Origin: Mesorhizobium onobrychidis
GTDB lineage: Bacteria > Pseudomonadota > Alphaproteobacteria > Rhizobiales > Rhizobiaceae
Length of the DNA: 64,000 nucleotides
Direction of reading: 5' to 3'
Assembly: GCF_024707545.1 (NCBI RefSeq)
Contig: NZ_CP062229.1
Coordinates: 5,871,501-5,935,500, forward strand
The notes beneath the pieces were generated by a model. The model saw only the letters and a list, made by a program, of their open reading frames with translations, was not told the origin of the DNA and made no database searches. Made by a program: the position numbers and the translations under genes. Of the stretch, positions 41,679 through 51,075 are shown piece by piece (positions within the stretch are counted from its first letter, which is position 1; every line of letters starts with the position of its first letter).

Positions 41679-41981
41679 TAGCGCCTGCGTTCGGTTGATA
41701 ACTAATCTGATCGCTAATTGTAACCGCTTGCGCTCGGGTGACTACCCTCTATCGAGATATGGTCATCACGCCATTTGATCGGTCAGGCACACCTCTGGCA
41801 GTGTTGTGCTTCCGGTGTGGTTAATAATCCGTCGCCGGCGATCGGAATATCAAAGCATGGCTATCATATAAGCGAGGTCCATGTTCGCTGTGTGATGTGC
41901 CAGCTTTCTCTAATCGGCAGCGAGGGGTTGTTTTTCGCCGGCCGGCGAAAGTTCGAGCCGGATTGATCCGCCCATCGCATA
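41679..41981. other. Upstream region of the lasso operon and junction with duplicated DNA
   Basis: No gene is recognised. A possible minus-strand promoter (TTACAA at 41723-41718, 17-bp spacer, TATCAA at 41700-41695) sits very close to the B2 start, so it is weak evidence. From 41932 the sequence is the duplicated segment described separately. Confidence 0.4.
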
Positions 41982-42649
41982 TTAGTTCATCGGCCATACG
42001 ATCATTAGCATCGGCACAGCAACAATGACGACGAGGAACGACAGCGGCAGTCCCAGACGTGGATAATCGCTGAAACGGTAGCCGCCCGGCCCCATGACGA
42101 GCGTGTTGCACCGGTGGCCGATCGGGGTGAGAAAATCGCAGCCGGCGCCAATGGCGACCGCCATCAGAAATGCTTCCGGCCTGTAGCCGAAATCGCCAGC
42201 AAACTCGGCGGCGATAGGCGCCATGACCAGAACGGTGGCGGCATTGTTGAGGAATGGCGTAACGGCCATGGCGGCGACAAGGATGAGCATCAGTGCGCCG
42301 GGCGCCGGAAGAATGGTCCCCAGTTTGGCAAGCTCGCCGGCAAGCACTTCTGTCGCCCCTGTACTGCGTAGCGAATCGCTCACCGGGATGAGAACGGCGA
42401 GCATGACGAGGATTGGACCATCCAGCGATTGGTAGACCTCCCGGACCGGGATGACCTTGAGAAGCACCATCCCGACCGCGGCCGAAAAGAAAGCAACGGA
42501 GACCGGTAGCAGCCCAAACGCAGTCGCCACCATAGCGAGAGCAAGGATGGTTACCGGCACGATACCCTTACGGACGCTACCAAGCAGGATAGCCCTTTCT
42601 GCCAGCGGCAGGCAGCCGAGTTCGCGCAATATCTCGGGTATCGTCGCTG
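41932..42649. repeat. Duplicated segment R2', copy of 53569-54286
   Basis: 718 bp nearly identical to 53569-54286 with scattered single-base differences and no indels that I could find. It covers a short non-coding lead (ttttcgccggccggcgaaag) and the 3' third of an SLC13 transporter gene. Identity begins at 41932 and ends at 42649, where an IS256-type transposase tail starts. Confidence 0.93.
41982..42649 (-). pseudogene. Truncated SLC13-type transporter (C-terminal part only)
   Basis: About 215-220 residues correspond to the C-terminal membrane half of the intact transporter at 53619-55391, from LRELGCLPLAERAIL to the end VPMLMIVWPMN. Only a few residues differ (GIVPVTIL for GVVPVSIL, GHRCN for GHQCN). 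The N-terminal half and both TrkA-C domains are missing. It is a dead partial duplicate. Confidence 0.9.
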
Positions 42650-42748
42650 GCCGTCGAGACCAACGAAAACTGGATGGAGGCCAACCGCTACATCAACATG
42701 GACGACCTGCGCGAGCACAACAAGCTCGCTCGACGCCAAGCCGCATGA
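42644..42748 (+). pseudogene. C-terminal fragment of an IS256-type transposase
   Basis: The frame ending at TGA 42748 reads SLAVETNENWMEANRY and INMDDLREHNKLARRQ, the tail of IS256-family transposases. It is joined directly to the truncated transporter copy. Downstream, tttttgcagaacttgacgca (from about 42769) looks like the right inverted repeat of such an element. Only the last roughly 35 codons remain. Confidence 0.65.
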
Positions 42749-43066
42749 CCAGCGCCATGGCCGCCCCTTTTTGCAGAACTTGACGCACACAACCTGCTTC
42801 AAGTCTGTTGCAAGCTTTGAACCTGTCCGTTTACTTTGCCGCAAACCAAGAGTTCTTCGACCTCCCGCGCCGCGATGCAACGAGAAGACGAAGTGGAATT
42901 TCGCATCCATCGGCGGACGCGCCGCCGGCCTCATTTTGGTCAAATCGCCCCACTTGAGGCATGAGGAATGCAACATTTTGTCTAAATTTATCAAGATAGT
43001 TCAAACCAGAACCTAAAGTCCTGTGGGTACAACGCACTCCAGAACAATAACATTGGAGGCTAGCAC
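42749..43066. other. 318-bp region with the putative right end of an IS256-type element
   Basis: Apart from the possible inverted repeat near 42769-42795 I see no gene, RNA or clear repeat. The last 60 bp should carry the promoter of the small secreted protein at 43067; ACATTGGAGGCTAGCAC is its ribosome binding region. Confidence 0.5.
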
Positions 43067-43384
43067 ATGACGTTTTCTACTGCGCATCGGAACCGTTTTA
43101 GAAGAGTGGCGATTGCAGCGATCGGGCTTGCTGTTTCCGTGGCTCTCGGCGCAAACGCGCAAGCAGGCGAAATGCGTAAATCAAAGGAAGAGACACGGTC
43201 CGTCTACCTTGTCAAATATCGTGTTAACAACGATGTTCGCTACAACAAGAAACCGGTAGGCAAGGTCGTTAAGATATCAGCATCCCGGTACTTGAACAGC
43301 AACACCTATGTCTGCACTCCGAGCGGCTTTGGTCAGAAAGCGCGTTGCTACACTCGGAGGGTCTCGAATCAGCCAGGCGTTTAA
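43067..43384 (+). CDS. Small secreted hypothetical protein
   Basis: A 105-aa protein with a clear Sec signal peptide (RRVAIAAIGLAVSVALGANAQA, cleavage about residue 33). The mature part is basic, with two Cys (YVCTPSGFG and KARCYTRR), and has no family I recognise. TTGGAGG precedes the ATG at 43067 and a strong terminator follows, so it is a single transcription unit. Confidence 0.75.
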   Translation: MTFSTAHRNRFRRVAIAAIGLAVSVALGANAQAGEMRKSKEETRSVYLVKYRVNNDVRYNKKPVGKVVKISASRYLNSNTYVCTPSGFGQKARCYTRRVSNQPGV

Positions 43385-43405
43385 TGTTGGCCTGGTTTTG
43401 ACAGA

Positions 43406-43441
43406 AGCCGCCGCGCCTGAAGCCGCGGCGGCTCCGTTTTT
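43406..43441 (+). terminator. Rho-independent terminator after the secreted protein
   Basis: agccgccgcg (43406-43415) pairs perfectly with cgcggcggct (43424-43433) around an 8-nt loop, followed by ccgttttt. It can also stop the convergent DUF995 transcript, though the T-run favours the plus strand. Confidence 0.88.
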
Positions 43442-43447
43442 GCGCGG

Positions 43448-44005
43448 TTATCGAGAATTCGCCTTAAGATGCGAAACTTCTTTGATTACCCGATTACCTT
43501 TGACCAGTTTGCGCGCCTCATCGTCCCGGCGAGCGGGATTGTGACGAAAGACATACCATTTCCCACCGACGAAAGGCTTCTGATAAACGACGCCATGTTT
43601 TTCACGGTGCAGGAAACATGTGATTGCACCGCTTCTTGCCAGACTCCCTTTCGCTACTTTGCTGGTCCAGAGAGCGCGCATGCAGAGCTTGCCCCCATTG
43701 GTCGCATACCAGTTTCCCTCCGCATAGGACCATGCTGCCCGTTTGCGCGACCAAGCGGCGAACGGCTTCCTATTTGCAGAGAACAGCCCGCGAGCAGTTG
43801 TCTCCGCAGAATAGAACCCACCGCCGTTTTGCCATTTCCAGGTGCGGCCGGCATAGAGCTTTTCAACCGCTGAGGCCTTCATCGGCGTCGCGGCAGCGGC
43901 GCGTTTTTCTATAGCGTCGCCCGCCTTGGGAGCGGCGTAGGCATTGCCTGCAAGCAAGAACACAAACAGCACCGCACTTGAGATAATCGAACGGATCGAA
44001 AACAT
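43448..44005 (-). CDS. Secreted DUF995 protein (copy 2 of the operon)
   Basis: A 185-aa exported protein. ATG 44005 (GAGAGGAAGTAAA upstream) opens a signal peptide, IISSAVLFVFLLAGNAYA. The mature DUF995 domain has EKLYAGRTWKWQNGGGFY, WSYAEGNWYATNGGKLCMRALW and CFLHREKHGVVYQKP. It is paralogous to the protein at 45097 and ends the operon. DUF995 proteins are periplasmic or secreted and recur with rhizobial polysaccharide genes; their role is unknown. Confidence 0.85.
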   Translation of the reverse strand: MFSIRSIISSAVLFVFLLAGNAYAAPKAGDAIEKRAAAATPMKASAVEKLYAGRTWKWQNGGGFYSAETTARGLFSANRKPFAAWSRKRAAWSYAEGNWYATNGGKLCMRALWTSKVAKGSLARSGAITCFLHREKHGVVYQKPFVGGKWYVFRHNPARRDDEARKLVKGNRVIKEVSHLKANSR

Positions 44006-44137
44006 TTTACTTCCTCTCCACCAAGGCAATTCCAGTAAGACTGCGTAAGAGTCCTGCGTTGGAACCGCATAGAAATAAAGGGATGGAGCGGTTCGGCCAT
44101 CTGGTGAAAGCCGAACCACTCTGTCGAACGACTTGGA

Positions 44138-45082
44138 TCAGTCCAGCGGATGGTTGGCCACGCGCCAATCGGGCCGGCCGACATTTCTCGGCCATGGATA
44201 GACTTCACGATCGTTGAAGTAGACAACGGCTGTCATGTCCGGGAACTCGGCATGCGGCTTGTTTGCTTCCGCAGCCCAGTCACGAGCATATTCGTCGTTA
44301 CCTTCGTAGCCAAGCTCCGCAATGGCGATTGGTTTGCCGAAGCCCGTCACACGGTCATAACCCGGCTTTGTGCGCTCCACAAAAGTCGTATCACGACCGA
44401 CCTCCAGCTTGTCATAGGGCTGATAGCCAAAGACGGACAGACCGATAATGTCGACATACTTGTCGCCAGGATAGAAGGCCGCCAGCCCTTCTTCTCCTTT
44501 CGGTGACCACATGTATTGGGCCGACGGAAGATGCTTGCGGCATATGTCGATGACATGCCTGTAGGCGTTCACATAACCTTCAGCATTCCAGAAAGCCCAA
44601 GTGAATTGCCCGTCATTATCTTCCATTTCCTGCGCCCAGCGGATAGTGACGGGGCTTTTCAGCTGCGCCGCCGCAGAGCAGACCGCTGACATATTGGCAT
44701 CGTAGCGCCCGCCCAAAATCCCGGCGAGCAAATCCTCAGGACCTACACGCCAGTCCCGCGCCCAGGACCACGGCTCGACCGTGATCAACAGGGAACGTTC
44801 ACGCTCACGCGCATAGGCATCTGCGGCGCTGAGCGTTGCCAGATCCACATCTTCCCAGGGAAGAAAAAGGTGTTCGATTTTTGAGTTAGTATCGTTGGTA
44901 TAATCCGCGTGCGGATCGTAGGCGCCGGGGGTTACGGAGTCAGCCGTGATGATGGGACGCTTGTCCCGAAACTGATTGCGGCTGTCGACACTCGCTCCCG
45001 ACACGCCGCTGGCTGCATAGACACCACCGGAAATGCATGCGCCGCAAAGCAAGACTGCTGATAGTTTAAAGAGACTTTTCAA
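44138..45082 (-). CDS. GH26-like glycoside hydrolase, secreted
   Basis: A 314-aa exported barrel protein resembling family 26 beta-mannanases and related lichenases. After the signal peptide (KLSAVLLCGACISGGVYA), the acid/base is likely E152 in IRWAQEMEDNDG and the nucleophile E256 in IAIAELGYEG; WSPKGEEG lies between. It probably trims or releases the polysaccharide made by the synthase in the same operon. Substrate linkage cannot be deduced. It lies between two DUF995 genes. Confidence 0.82.
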   Translation of the reverse strand: MKSLFKLSAVLLCGACISGGVYAASGVSGASVDSRNQFRDKRPIITADSVTPGAYDPHADYTNDTNSKIEHLFLPWEDVDLATLSAADAYARERERSLLITVEPWSWARDWRVGPEDLLAGILGGRYDANMSAVCSAAAQLKSPVTIRWAQEMEDNDGQFTWAFWNAEGYVNAYRHVIDICRKHLPSAQYMWSPKGEEGLAAFYPGDKYVDIIGLSVFGYQPYDKLEVGRDTTFVERTKPGYDRVTGFGKPIAIAELGYEGNDEYARDWAAEANKPHAEFPDMTAVVYFNDREVYPWPRNVGRPDWRVANHPLD

Positions 45083-45096
45083 GGCCCCCTCCTTTT

Positions 45097-45651
45097 TTAG
45101 TGTTCAGATTGCTGTGCCGCACCAAGCGCGGCTTTGATGGCATCGAGTTGACGGGAAACCAGATCGGTGGACACTAGCTTGCTGGCCTCGTCGTCTTGGT
45201 GGACCTCGGCGTTACGGAACGCATACCACTCACCACCGGGCTCGCGCTTCTGATAGATCGTTCCATTATCGATGCGATGCGAAAAGCAGGTCTTGGCGGG
45301 AAATACACCCTGTTCGGAATGCCATGTCGCGTTGAGACACATCCAACCTGTCTCGGTGATGATCCAGCGGCCTTCCGCCCAGGATTTGCCCGTCTCACCG
45401 TCGGTCCATGCCGAAAATTGCCGGTCCGCGCCCACCATTCGTCCGGCTCCGCTGTCCCACTGCCAGCTCTTGTCTCTATAGAGATCGTAGATTTCGCCTG
45501 CTGTCATGCGACGTGCTCCTTCCGGCAGAACGGAAACCTGTGAGGAAGAGGCAAAGGCCGGTGCAGCAATGCAGGACACTGCCCAAGCGACTGCTGTCAG
45601 CATCCGGAAACCTGACAGCAATAGAGCCCTTTCAGATTTAGAAAGTGCCAC
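45097..45651 (-). CDS. Secreted DUF995 protein (copy 1 of the operon)
   Basis: A 184-aa protein. The GTG at 45651 is preceded by AGGAGG at ideal spacing and overlaps the end of the UDP-glucose dehydrogenase gene by 14 bp; the longer open frame upstream is a shadow. A signal peptide (MLTAVAWAVSCIAAPAFA) is followed by the DUF995 domain: AGEIYDLYRDKSWQWDSG, WAEGRWIITETGWMCLNATW and CFSHRIDNGTIYQKREP. Function is unknown; it pairs with the paralogue at 43448. Confidence 0.87.
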   Translation of the reverse strand: MALSKSERALLLSGFRMLTAVAWAVSCIAAPAFASSSQVSVLPEGARRMTAGEIYDLYRDKSWQWDSGAGRMVGADRQFSAWTDGETGKSWAEGRWIITETGWMCLNATWHSEQGVFPAKTCFSHRIDNGTIYQKREPGGEWYAFRNAEVHQDDEASKLVSTDLVSRQLDAIKAALGAAQQSEH

Positions 45652-47065
45652 CGGAACCTCCTGCCATCTCGAGATGAGCGGCGCCCGCCGTTTGTCCTCG
45701 ATGGGCGTGTCCGGTCGCATGAGGCAGCGCGGCCGGGGTATTGTCATGCTGGGTCGTAGCTGAGCGACCGATGGCCGAAACACGGAAGCCAATCTTTTCC
45801 GCAACGCCTGGTTCAAAGGCATTCCTGAGATCGATCAAGACCGCCTGGCGCATGGTCTTTTTCAGGCGCACGAGATCGAGCTTTCGAATGCTGTCCCATT
45901 CCGTGATAACGACCACAGCTTCGGCGTTGCACGCGCATGCATAGGGATCGTCAAAAAATTCGACTTCGGACAGGAGGTGACCCGCATTCTCCATGCCCAC
46001 GGGATCATGGGCACGGATCTTGGCGCCGAAACGCTGCAAGGTTTCGATAAGCGGAACAGAGGGCGCATCGCGCATATCGTCCGTATCGGGTTTGAAGGTG
46101 AGACCCAGAACCGCGATCGTCCGCCCTTCGACGTCGCCGTCCAGAGCGTCCATCACCTTCAGCGCCATGCGGCGCTTGCGTGCTTCATTGGCGGTCACTG
46201 TTTCCTCAACGATCCGAACCGCTACCCCATAATCCTGCGCTGTACGCAGAAGAGCCATCGTGTCCTTCGGGAAACAAGAGCCCCCGTAGCCCGGGCCGGC
46301 ATTGAGGAAGCTTGTGCCGATGCGCTTGTCGAGACCCATGCCCAGCGCGAGTTCTCCGACATTGCTGCCGACTTGCTCGCAAAGATCGGCCAATTCATTG
46401 ATAAATGTAATCTTGGTCGCCAGGAATGCATTGGCAGCATATTTGATCAGTTCGGAAGTGCGGCGCTGGGTGACGACGATCGGCGTCTTTTGTGCTTCGA
46501 GAGGTGCACCGTAGAGTTCCATGAGAACGTTGCGCGCACGCTCATCCTCAACACCGATCACGACACGATCGGGTTCCATAAAATCGCGGATGGCGACGCC
46601 TTCGCGCAAGAATTCCGGATTAGACGCAACGGAGAAATGTCCGGCCGTACGTACAGATCCAATGATCTTCTGAACAGCATCGCCGGTGCCCACCGGAACG
46701 GTGGACTTCACCACCACCACGGCGCCGTCGTCGATCAGCGGCGCAAGTTCACGCGCGGCCATATAGACAAACGACAGATCAGCATCCCCATGACCGGCTC
46801 GCGGTGGCGTCCCAACCGCGATGAAAACGACCGATGCCCCCTTGACCGCCTCAGCCAGGTTGCACGTGAAGCTCAACCGGCCTACCGCTGAATTGCGTTC
46901 CACCAGTCCATCCAGACCGGGCTCGTAAATCGGTACGATGCCGCGTACGAGGCCATCTATTTTCTGAGCGTTCTTGTCCACGCATGCAACTTGGTGGCCC
47001 CAGGCCGCGAAGCATGTGCCGCTGACCAAACCGACATAGCCTGTTCCAATGATCGCGATCTTCAT
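45638..47065 (-). CDS. UDP-glucose 6-dehydrogenase
   Basis: Oxidises UDP-glucose to UDP-glucuronate, using NAD. At 475 aa it has the NAD motif MKIAIIGTGYVGLVSGTCFA, the substrate segment FLREGVAIRDFMEPDRVVIG, and the catalytic Cys in GPGYGGSCFPKDTMALL. The tail of about 45 residues after the usual end (His- and Gly-rich) is longer than typical. ATG 47065 is 14 bp after the GT2 stop. It supplies the decarboxylase gene upstream, which makes UDP-xylose. Confidence 0.95.
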   Translation of the reverse strand: MKIAIIGTGYVGLVSGTCFAAWGHQVACVDKNAQKIDGLVRGIVPIYEPGLDGLVERNSAVGRLSFTCNLAEAVKGASVVFIAVGTPPRAGHGDADLSFVYMAARELAPLIDDGAVVVVKSTVPVGTGDAVQKIIGSVRTAGHFSVASNPEFLREGVAIRDFMEPDRVVIGVEDERARNVLMELYGAPLEAQKTPIVVTQRRTSELIKYAANAFLATKITFINELADLCEQVGSNVGELALGMGLDKRIGTSFLNAGPGYGGSCFPKDTMALLRTAQDYGVAVRIVEETVTANEARKRRMALKVMDALDGDVEGRTIAVLGLTFKPDTDDMRDAPSVPLIETLQRFGAKIRAHDPVGMENAGHLLSEVEFFDDPYACACNAEAVVVITEWDSIRKLDLVRLKKTMRQAVLIDLRNAFEPGVAEKIGFRVSAIGRSATTQHDNTPAALPHATGHAHRGQTAGAAHLEMAGGSGGTF

Positions 47066-47079
47066 GTGTTGATTGCCTT

Positions 47080-48924
47080 CTATCGCTGATTTGAATTGCT
47101 GGGAGCATTGGTGCGCCAACGTGGATTGAAGATGGTTTTGTGAACAGCGCGACCACCGACGCCTGCCCCGGCAATTGAGAAGCTGTCGTCGAACAGGGAA
47201 AAGCTTTTGGTTCCCCAGGCGAGCGCCTCGATGCCGTCGCGTCCACGCTCGACCGTGGCGAAGCTGGTAACCATCAAAAGGGCCATGAAACTGCTTGCCA
47301 GCGCGGGGCGATAGGCGCGGCTTTTCATCCGCACGTCATTCTCCCTGCCATGCTGCAGCAAGATCATGAAAATCAGCAGCAAGTAAAAGCAAGCATTGAT
47401 GATGGCGAAGACGAAAAAGCCGCGCGTTTGATACGCATCCTGCACGAACACGACCGGCAGAATGGAGATCAGGACCACGAAGGCATACGGCGCCAGCACG
47501 CGAAACGGTAGCGGATCGACTTCGGACGTGCCTTTTGGCGTGACGCGAAAATCAACAAAGGATCCGGTCATCCAGTCACGGAACGCGGCAAAGGATCCAG
47601 CCAGAACCCACGGCCAGCGCGCCAGCAAAAACAGCATCGCTTCCCAACTAAAAATCTTGCCGTCGATAGGCCGAAATGTGCGACTCGACCGCCACCAGAA
47701 TGCCAAAAGCAGGATCATAAGCGACTGCGGCATGAAATGGAGCAGAAACTCTGGGTAAGTGACGTTGATGAAATTATCGCCCTGGATCAGTACGATCACG
47801 GGCAACAGGAATGTCAGAGCAAGAAAGAAGGCGTAAAGCGGGTACCAGAACTGCGAAAATAGGAATTGAACCTTCAAACGCAGCGGCAAGTGTCCGATCA
47901 GTTTTGGTGAGTATTGCAACAGGATCGTCACCAGGCTCCGCGACCACTGGAACTCCTGCGTTACAAGATCGGCAAACGTCCGTGGACCGTCGCCATGGGC
48001 GATGGCATCAAGCGCGTGAGCCCCTCGCCAGCCATAGGCATTCATGAAGAGCGTTGTGGAATGATCCTCGGCGAGTTCTGGCCCCAGCCCACCGATTTCC
48101 TTCAATGCCGCAGTGCGCACCGCATAGTGCGATCCGATGCATACGGGCGCGAAGCCATTATTGTATCCGGCTTGCAGTGACCCATGCATGCTCGCTTCGA
48201 TGTAGAGGCGGCCACGCGCGGACCAGCTTTCATGTGCATTGCGATCGCAAATGCTGGGCGCGGAAACATAACCGATTGTCGGGTCGGCAAAAGGCCGCAA
48301 CATGTTATATAGGTAGTCCGGTTCGGGAACATGATCGGCATCGAGCTGCGACACAAAATCATATTGGTCGTAGCCATAATGATCGTAGAAGAAAGCCAGG
48401 TTGCCTTCCTTGCAGCGTGTGCGGCGAGGCCAGGACTGGCGATGGTAATCGGCGCGACTTTTGCGGGTGGAAACGAATACGCCATGTTCGCGACACCATG
48501 CGAGCGTTGCGGGCGATGGATCCTCATCGGCCAGCCACGTGTCGTGAGGCACGTTCTGGGCTAACATGGCCCGCAAGGTTTCGGCCACCACCTCAAAAGG
48601 TTCTGATGGAGCCTTGGTGACCACCATGGCCACGCGACTTCCTGCGGAAATACGCAGCCGTCCGTGCGGCCGGCGTGCATTGAAGAAAATGGTGATGAAG
48701 TAGACTGGCAAAAGCGTTATCCACGCCAGAAGCGCCGTCACCAGAATTGAGCCGACCATGTTGGTGTGGGTGGCTCCGAAAACCCACCATTGCCAGAAGA
48801 ATGCGACGGCCATCGCCCACAAAACCGCACCCATAATGTACTCGACGCGCTTTCGGCCGGTGAAGACCGGCACCATCAGGGGTTCTTCCCTGTCAACAGA
48901 CAGCGCGATGCGCGGCGTTCTCAT
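47080..48924 (-). CDS. Membrane glycosyltransferase family 2, cellulose-synthase-like
   Basis: A 614-aa processive-type synthase. Two N-terminal helices precede the GT-A domain with TWLADEDPSP, the DxD motif in VSQLDADHVPEPDY, the general-base region GPELAEDHSTTLFM and QEFQWSRSLVTIL (a QxxRW variant in which W precedes S/R). Six or so C-terminal helices form the channel. The ATG at 48924 overlaps the galE stop (ATGA). No PilZ domain is evident, so direct c-di-GMP control is not supported. It is the polymerase of this operon; the product probably contains glucose, galactose, glucuronate or xylose. Confidence 0.88.
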   Translation of the reverse strand: MRTPRIALSVDREEPLMVPVFTGRKRVEYIMGAVLWAMAVAFFWQWWVFGATHTNMVGSILVTALLAWITLLPVYFITIFFNARRPHGRLRISAGSRVAMVVTKAPSEPFEVVAETLRAMLAQNVPHDTWLADEDPSPATLAWCREHGVFVSTRKSRADYHRQSWPRRTRCKEGNLAFFYDHYGYDQYDFVSQLDADHVPEPDYLYNMLRPFADPTIGYVSAPSICDRNAHESWSARGRLYIEASMHGSLQAGYNNGFAPVCIGSHYAVRTAALKEIGGLGPELAEDHSTTLFMNAYGWRGAHALDAIAHGDGPRTFADLVTQEFQWSRSLVTILLQYSPKLIGHLPLRLKVQFLFSQFWYPLYAFFLALTFLLPVIVLIQGDNFINVTYPEFLLHFMPQSLMILLLAFWWRSSRTFRPIDGKIFSWEAMLFLLARWPWVLAGSFAAFRDWMTGSFVDFRVTPKGTSEVDPLPFRVLAPYAFVVLISILPVVFVQDAYQTRGFFVFAIINACFYLLLIFMILLQHGRENDVRMKSRAYRPALASSFMALLMVTSFATVERGRDGIEALAWGTKSFSLFDDSFSIAGAGVGGRAVHKTIFNPRWRTNAPSNSNQR

Positions 48925-49907
48925 GAGCGCACCTCGAGCCCGAAGAAGGGAGCCGCTGTGCGAATTATCGTATCGAGATCGGAATAGAGCGCCTGAAAGC
49001 CAAGTTTTTCGGCAGCGAGCGCCGGATCGGCATAAAGCACCGGAGGATCGCCCGCACGACGAGCGCGCATCTCGACCGGCACGTTACGACCTGTCAGCCG
49101 GCTGATCGCTTCGAGAATTTCCTTAATGGATGTACCACGCCCGCTGCCAAGATTGACGGCCAGATTGCCACCGCAGTTGATCAGATGTTCGAGCGCCAGC
49201 ACATGCGCGCGCGCCAGATCCGCGACATGAATATAGTCGCGAATGCAGGTGCCGTCGGGCGTATCGTAATCCTGGCCATAGACTTCGAGAAAATCGATCC
49301 TGCCTGCAGCGGCCATCATGGCTCGCGGAATGAGATGCGTTTCTGGATCGTGGGTTTCGCCGATTTCCCCGTCGATATCCGCGCCGGACGCATTGAAATA
49401 ACGCAGCGCCACGTAGCGCAGCGCATAGGCAGCCGAATAATCGGCAAGCATCTGCTCCGCGATGAGCTTCGTGCGTCCATAAGGATTGATCGGGCGCTGG
49501 CTCTCGCCTTCGCGGATCGGCAAGCGATCCGGAATGCCATAGGTGGCGCAGCTTGACGAGAAGATGATATTGCGCGTTCCGCTTCTCTGGCAGGCGTCCA
49601 GCAGCGATTGGGTCCCGTTGACGTTGTTCTGATAGTATTTTGCCGGTTTCTCTACGGATTCGCCGACATAGGCCGATGCAGCAAAATGGATCACCCCGAT
49701 AGGGCGATACTCATCCATGACGTGGGTCAACCGCTCCGAGTCAAGGATGTTGCCTTCAACGAAGGCGCCCCATCGGACGGCTGACCGGTGACCCGTGGAT
49801 AGATTGTCGTAGACAATCGGATCATAACTCTGCCTGGCCAAAAGCTTGGCTGTATGGCTGCCGATAAAGCCGGCGCCACCAACGACAAGTACGTTCTTGC
49901 CGGACAT
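48921..49907 (-). CDS. galE: UDP-glucose 4-epimerase
   Basis: Interconverts UDP-glucose and UDP-galactose. The 328-aa protein begins [20 protein letters not shown] and keeps FSSSCATYG and INPYGRTK (YxxxK), then RYFNASGAD and GTCIRDYIHVADLA. ATG 49907 overlaps the TGA of the decarboxylase gene by one base (TGATG), which fixes the start; the frame further upstream is a shadow. Confidence 0.94.
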   Translation of the reverse strand: MSGKNVLVVGGAGFIGSHTAKLLARQSYDPIVYDNLSTGHRSAVRWGAFVEGNILDSERLTHVMDEYRPIGVIHFAASAYVGESVEKPAKYYQNNVNGTQSLLDACQRSGTRNIIFSSSCATYGIPDRLPIREGESQRPINPYGRTKLIAEQMLADYSAAYALRYVALRYFNASGADIDGEIGETHDPETHLIPRAMMAAAGRIDFLEVYGQDYDTPDGTCIRDYIHVADLARAHVLALEHLINCGGNLAVNLGSGRGTSIKEILEAISRLTGRNVPVEMRARRAGDPPVLYADPALAAEKLGFQALYSDLDTIIRTAAPFFGLEVRS

Positions 49908-50932
49908 CAGGCGGCCTCCGCCAGCTTTCCGGAGGGCTTCCTCAACTGCCGTTCGAAATAAGCGATCGTCGACTTCAGCCCATCGGCCAACGCCACGGTC
50001 GGCTCCCATCCAAGTTCTCTCTGGGCCACTGTGATGTCGGGCCGACGCTGGCGCGGATCGTCCACGGGCAACGGGTGATAGACGACTTTGGAGCTCGAGC
50101 CGGTCATTCCCACGATCTGCTCGGCCAACTCACCGACTGTAAATTCGCCGGGATTGCCGATGTTGACAGGCGTGTGGATCGCCTGAGGGCTGTACATGAG
50201 CCGGTAGAAGCCTTCGATCAGATCGTCCACGTAACAGAAGGAACGGGTCTGCGACCCGTCGCCGTAAACGGTGATGTCCTCGCCCTTGAGCGCCTGCACG
50301 ATGAAGTTGGAAACGACCCGGCCGTCATCCGGGCGCATGCGCGGACCATAGGTGTTGAAGATGCGCACGATACGGATGTCGACGCCGTATTGCTGATGAA
50401 AATCGTAGAACAGAGTCTCGGCAGAGCGCTTTCCTTCGTCATAACAAGAGCGCGGACCGAAGGAATTGACATTGCCCCAATAGCTTTCGGGCTGCGGATG
50501 CACATGGGGATCGCCGTAGACTTCCGAGGTGGAAGCCTGGAAAATTCGCGCCTGGTAATGTGCTGCCAGTTCCAGAAGATTGAGCGACCCGATCACGCTC
50601 GTCTTCATCGTATGGACCGGGTCGGCCTGATAGTGCGGCGGTGAAGCCGGGCAGGCGAGATTGTAGATCTCGTTGACCGGCAGATCGAGCCGTTCCACGA
50701 TATCGTGGCGCACAAAGCTGAACGTGTCGTAGTTCAGGAGGTGGCGCAAATTCTCTAGCCGCCCCGTGGAAAAATTGTCTACGCAGATAACAGAATGGCC
50801 GTCTTGCAAAAGACGTTCGCACAGATGTGATCCGAGAAAGCCGGCCCCGCCTGCGACAAGTACCCTCCGTTGCGAGGAAAGATCAGATTGCAACTTTGCA
50901 GACTGAAATGCGATACTCACGGGTGCCCTCAT
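49907..50932 (-). CDS. UDP-glucuronate decarboxylase (UDP-xylose synthase)
   Basis: Converts UDP-glucuronate to UDP-xylose. The 341-aa SDR has [19 protein letters not shown], the hallmark [31 protein letters not shown] and [13 protein letters not shown] with the YxxxK pair. ATG 50932 opens the frame; a GTG at 50920 with GAGGG before it is an alternative. It is the first gene of the leftward polysaccharide operon, making donor sugar together with the dehydrogenase four genes on. Confidence 0.93.
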   Translation of the reverse strand: MRAPVSIAFQSAKLQSDLSSQRRVLVAGGAGFLGSHLCERLLQDGHSVICVDNFSTGRLENLRHLLNYDTFSFVRHDIVERLDLPVNEIYNLACPASPPHYQADPVHTMKTSVIGSLNLLELAAHYQARIFQASTSEVYGDPHVHPQPESYWGNVNSFGPRSCYDEGKRSAETLFYDFHQQYGVDIRIVRIFNTYGPRMRPDDGRVVSNFIVQALKGEDITVYGDGSQTRSFCYVDDLIEGFYRLMYSPQAIHTPVNIGNPGEFTVGELAEQIVGMTGSSSKVVYHPLPVDDPRQRRPDITVAQRELGWEPTVALADGLKSTIAYFERQLRKPSGKLAEAA

Positions 50933-51075
50933 TCATAAAAACCATCAGTGCCAAAAGGAAGACATGTAGGTGTCTAAATGCACTGAGACTTCAGGTTTTC
51001 TTCCTGTAGTGAATCTGATTATTTCCAATACCTCCCCGGTTCCTACGTTGCGATATCAGGGAATCCGGAAACTTT

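Noticed and set aside
41695..41723. Promoter for the lasso operon (TTACAA-17-TATCAA)
   Set aside because: The match is modest and the leader would be only about 10 nt, so it is noted in the region description but not claimed.
42551..42994. 147-codon minus-strand frame
   Set aside because: It crosses the joint between transporter copy and transposase tail and mixes unrelated sequence, so it is not a gene.
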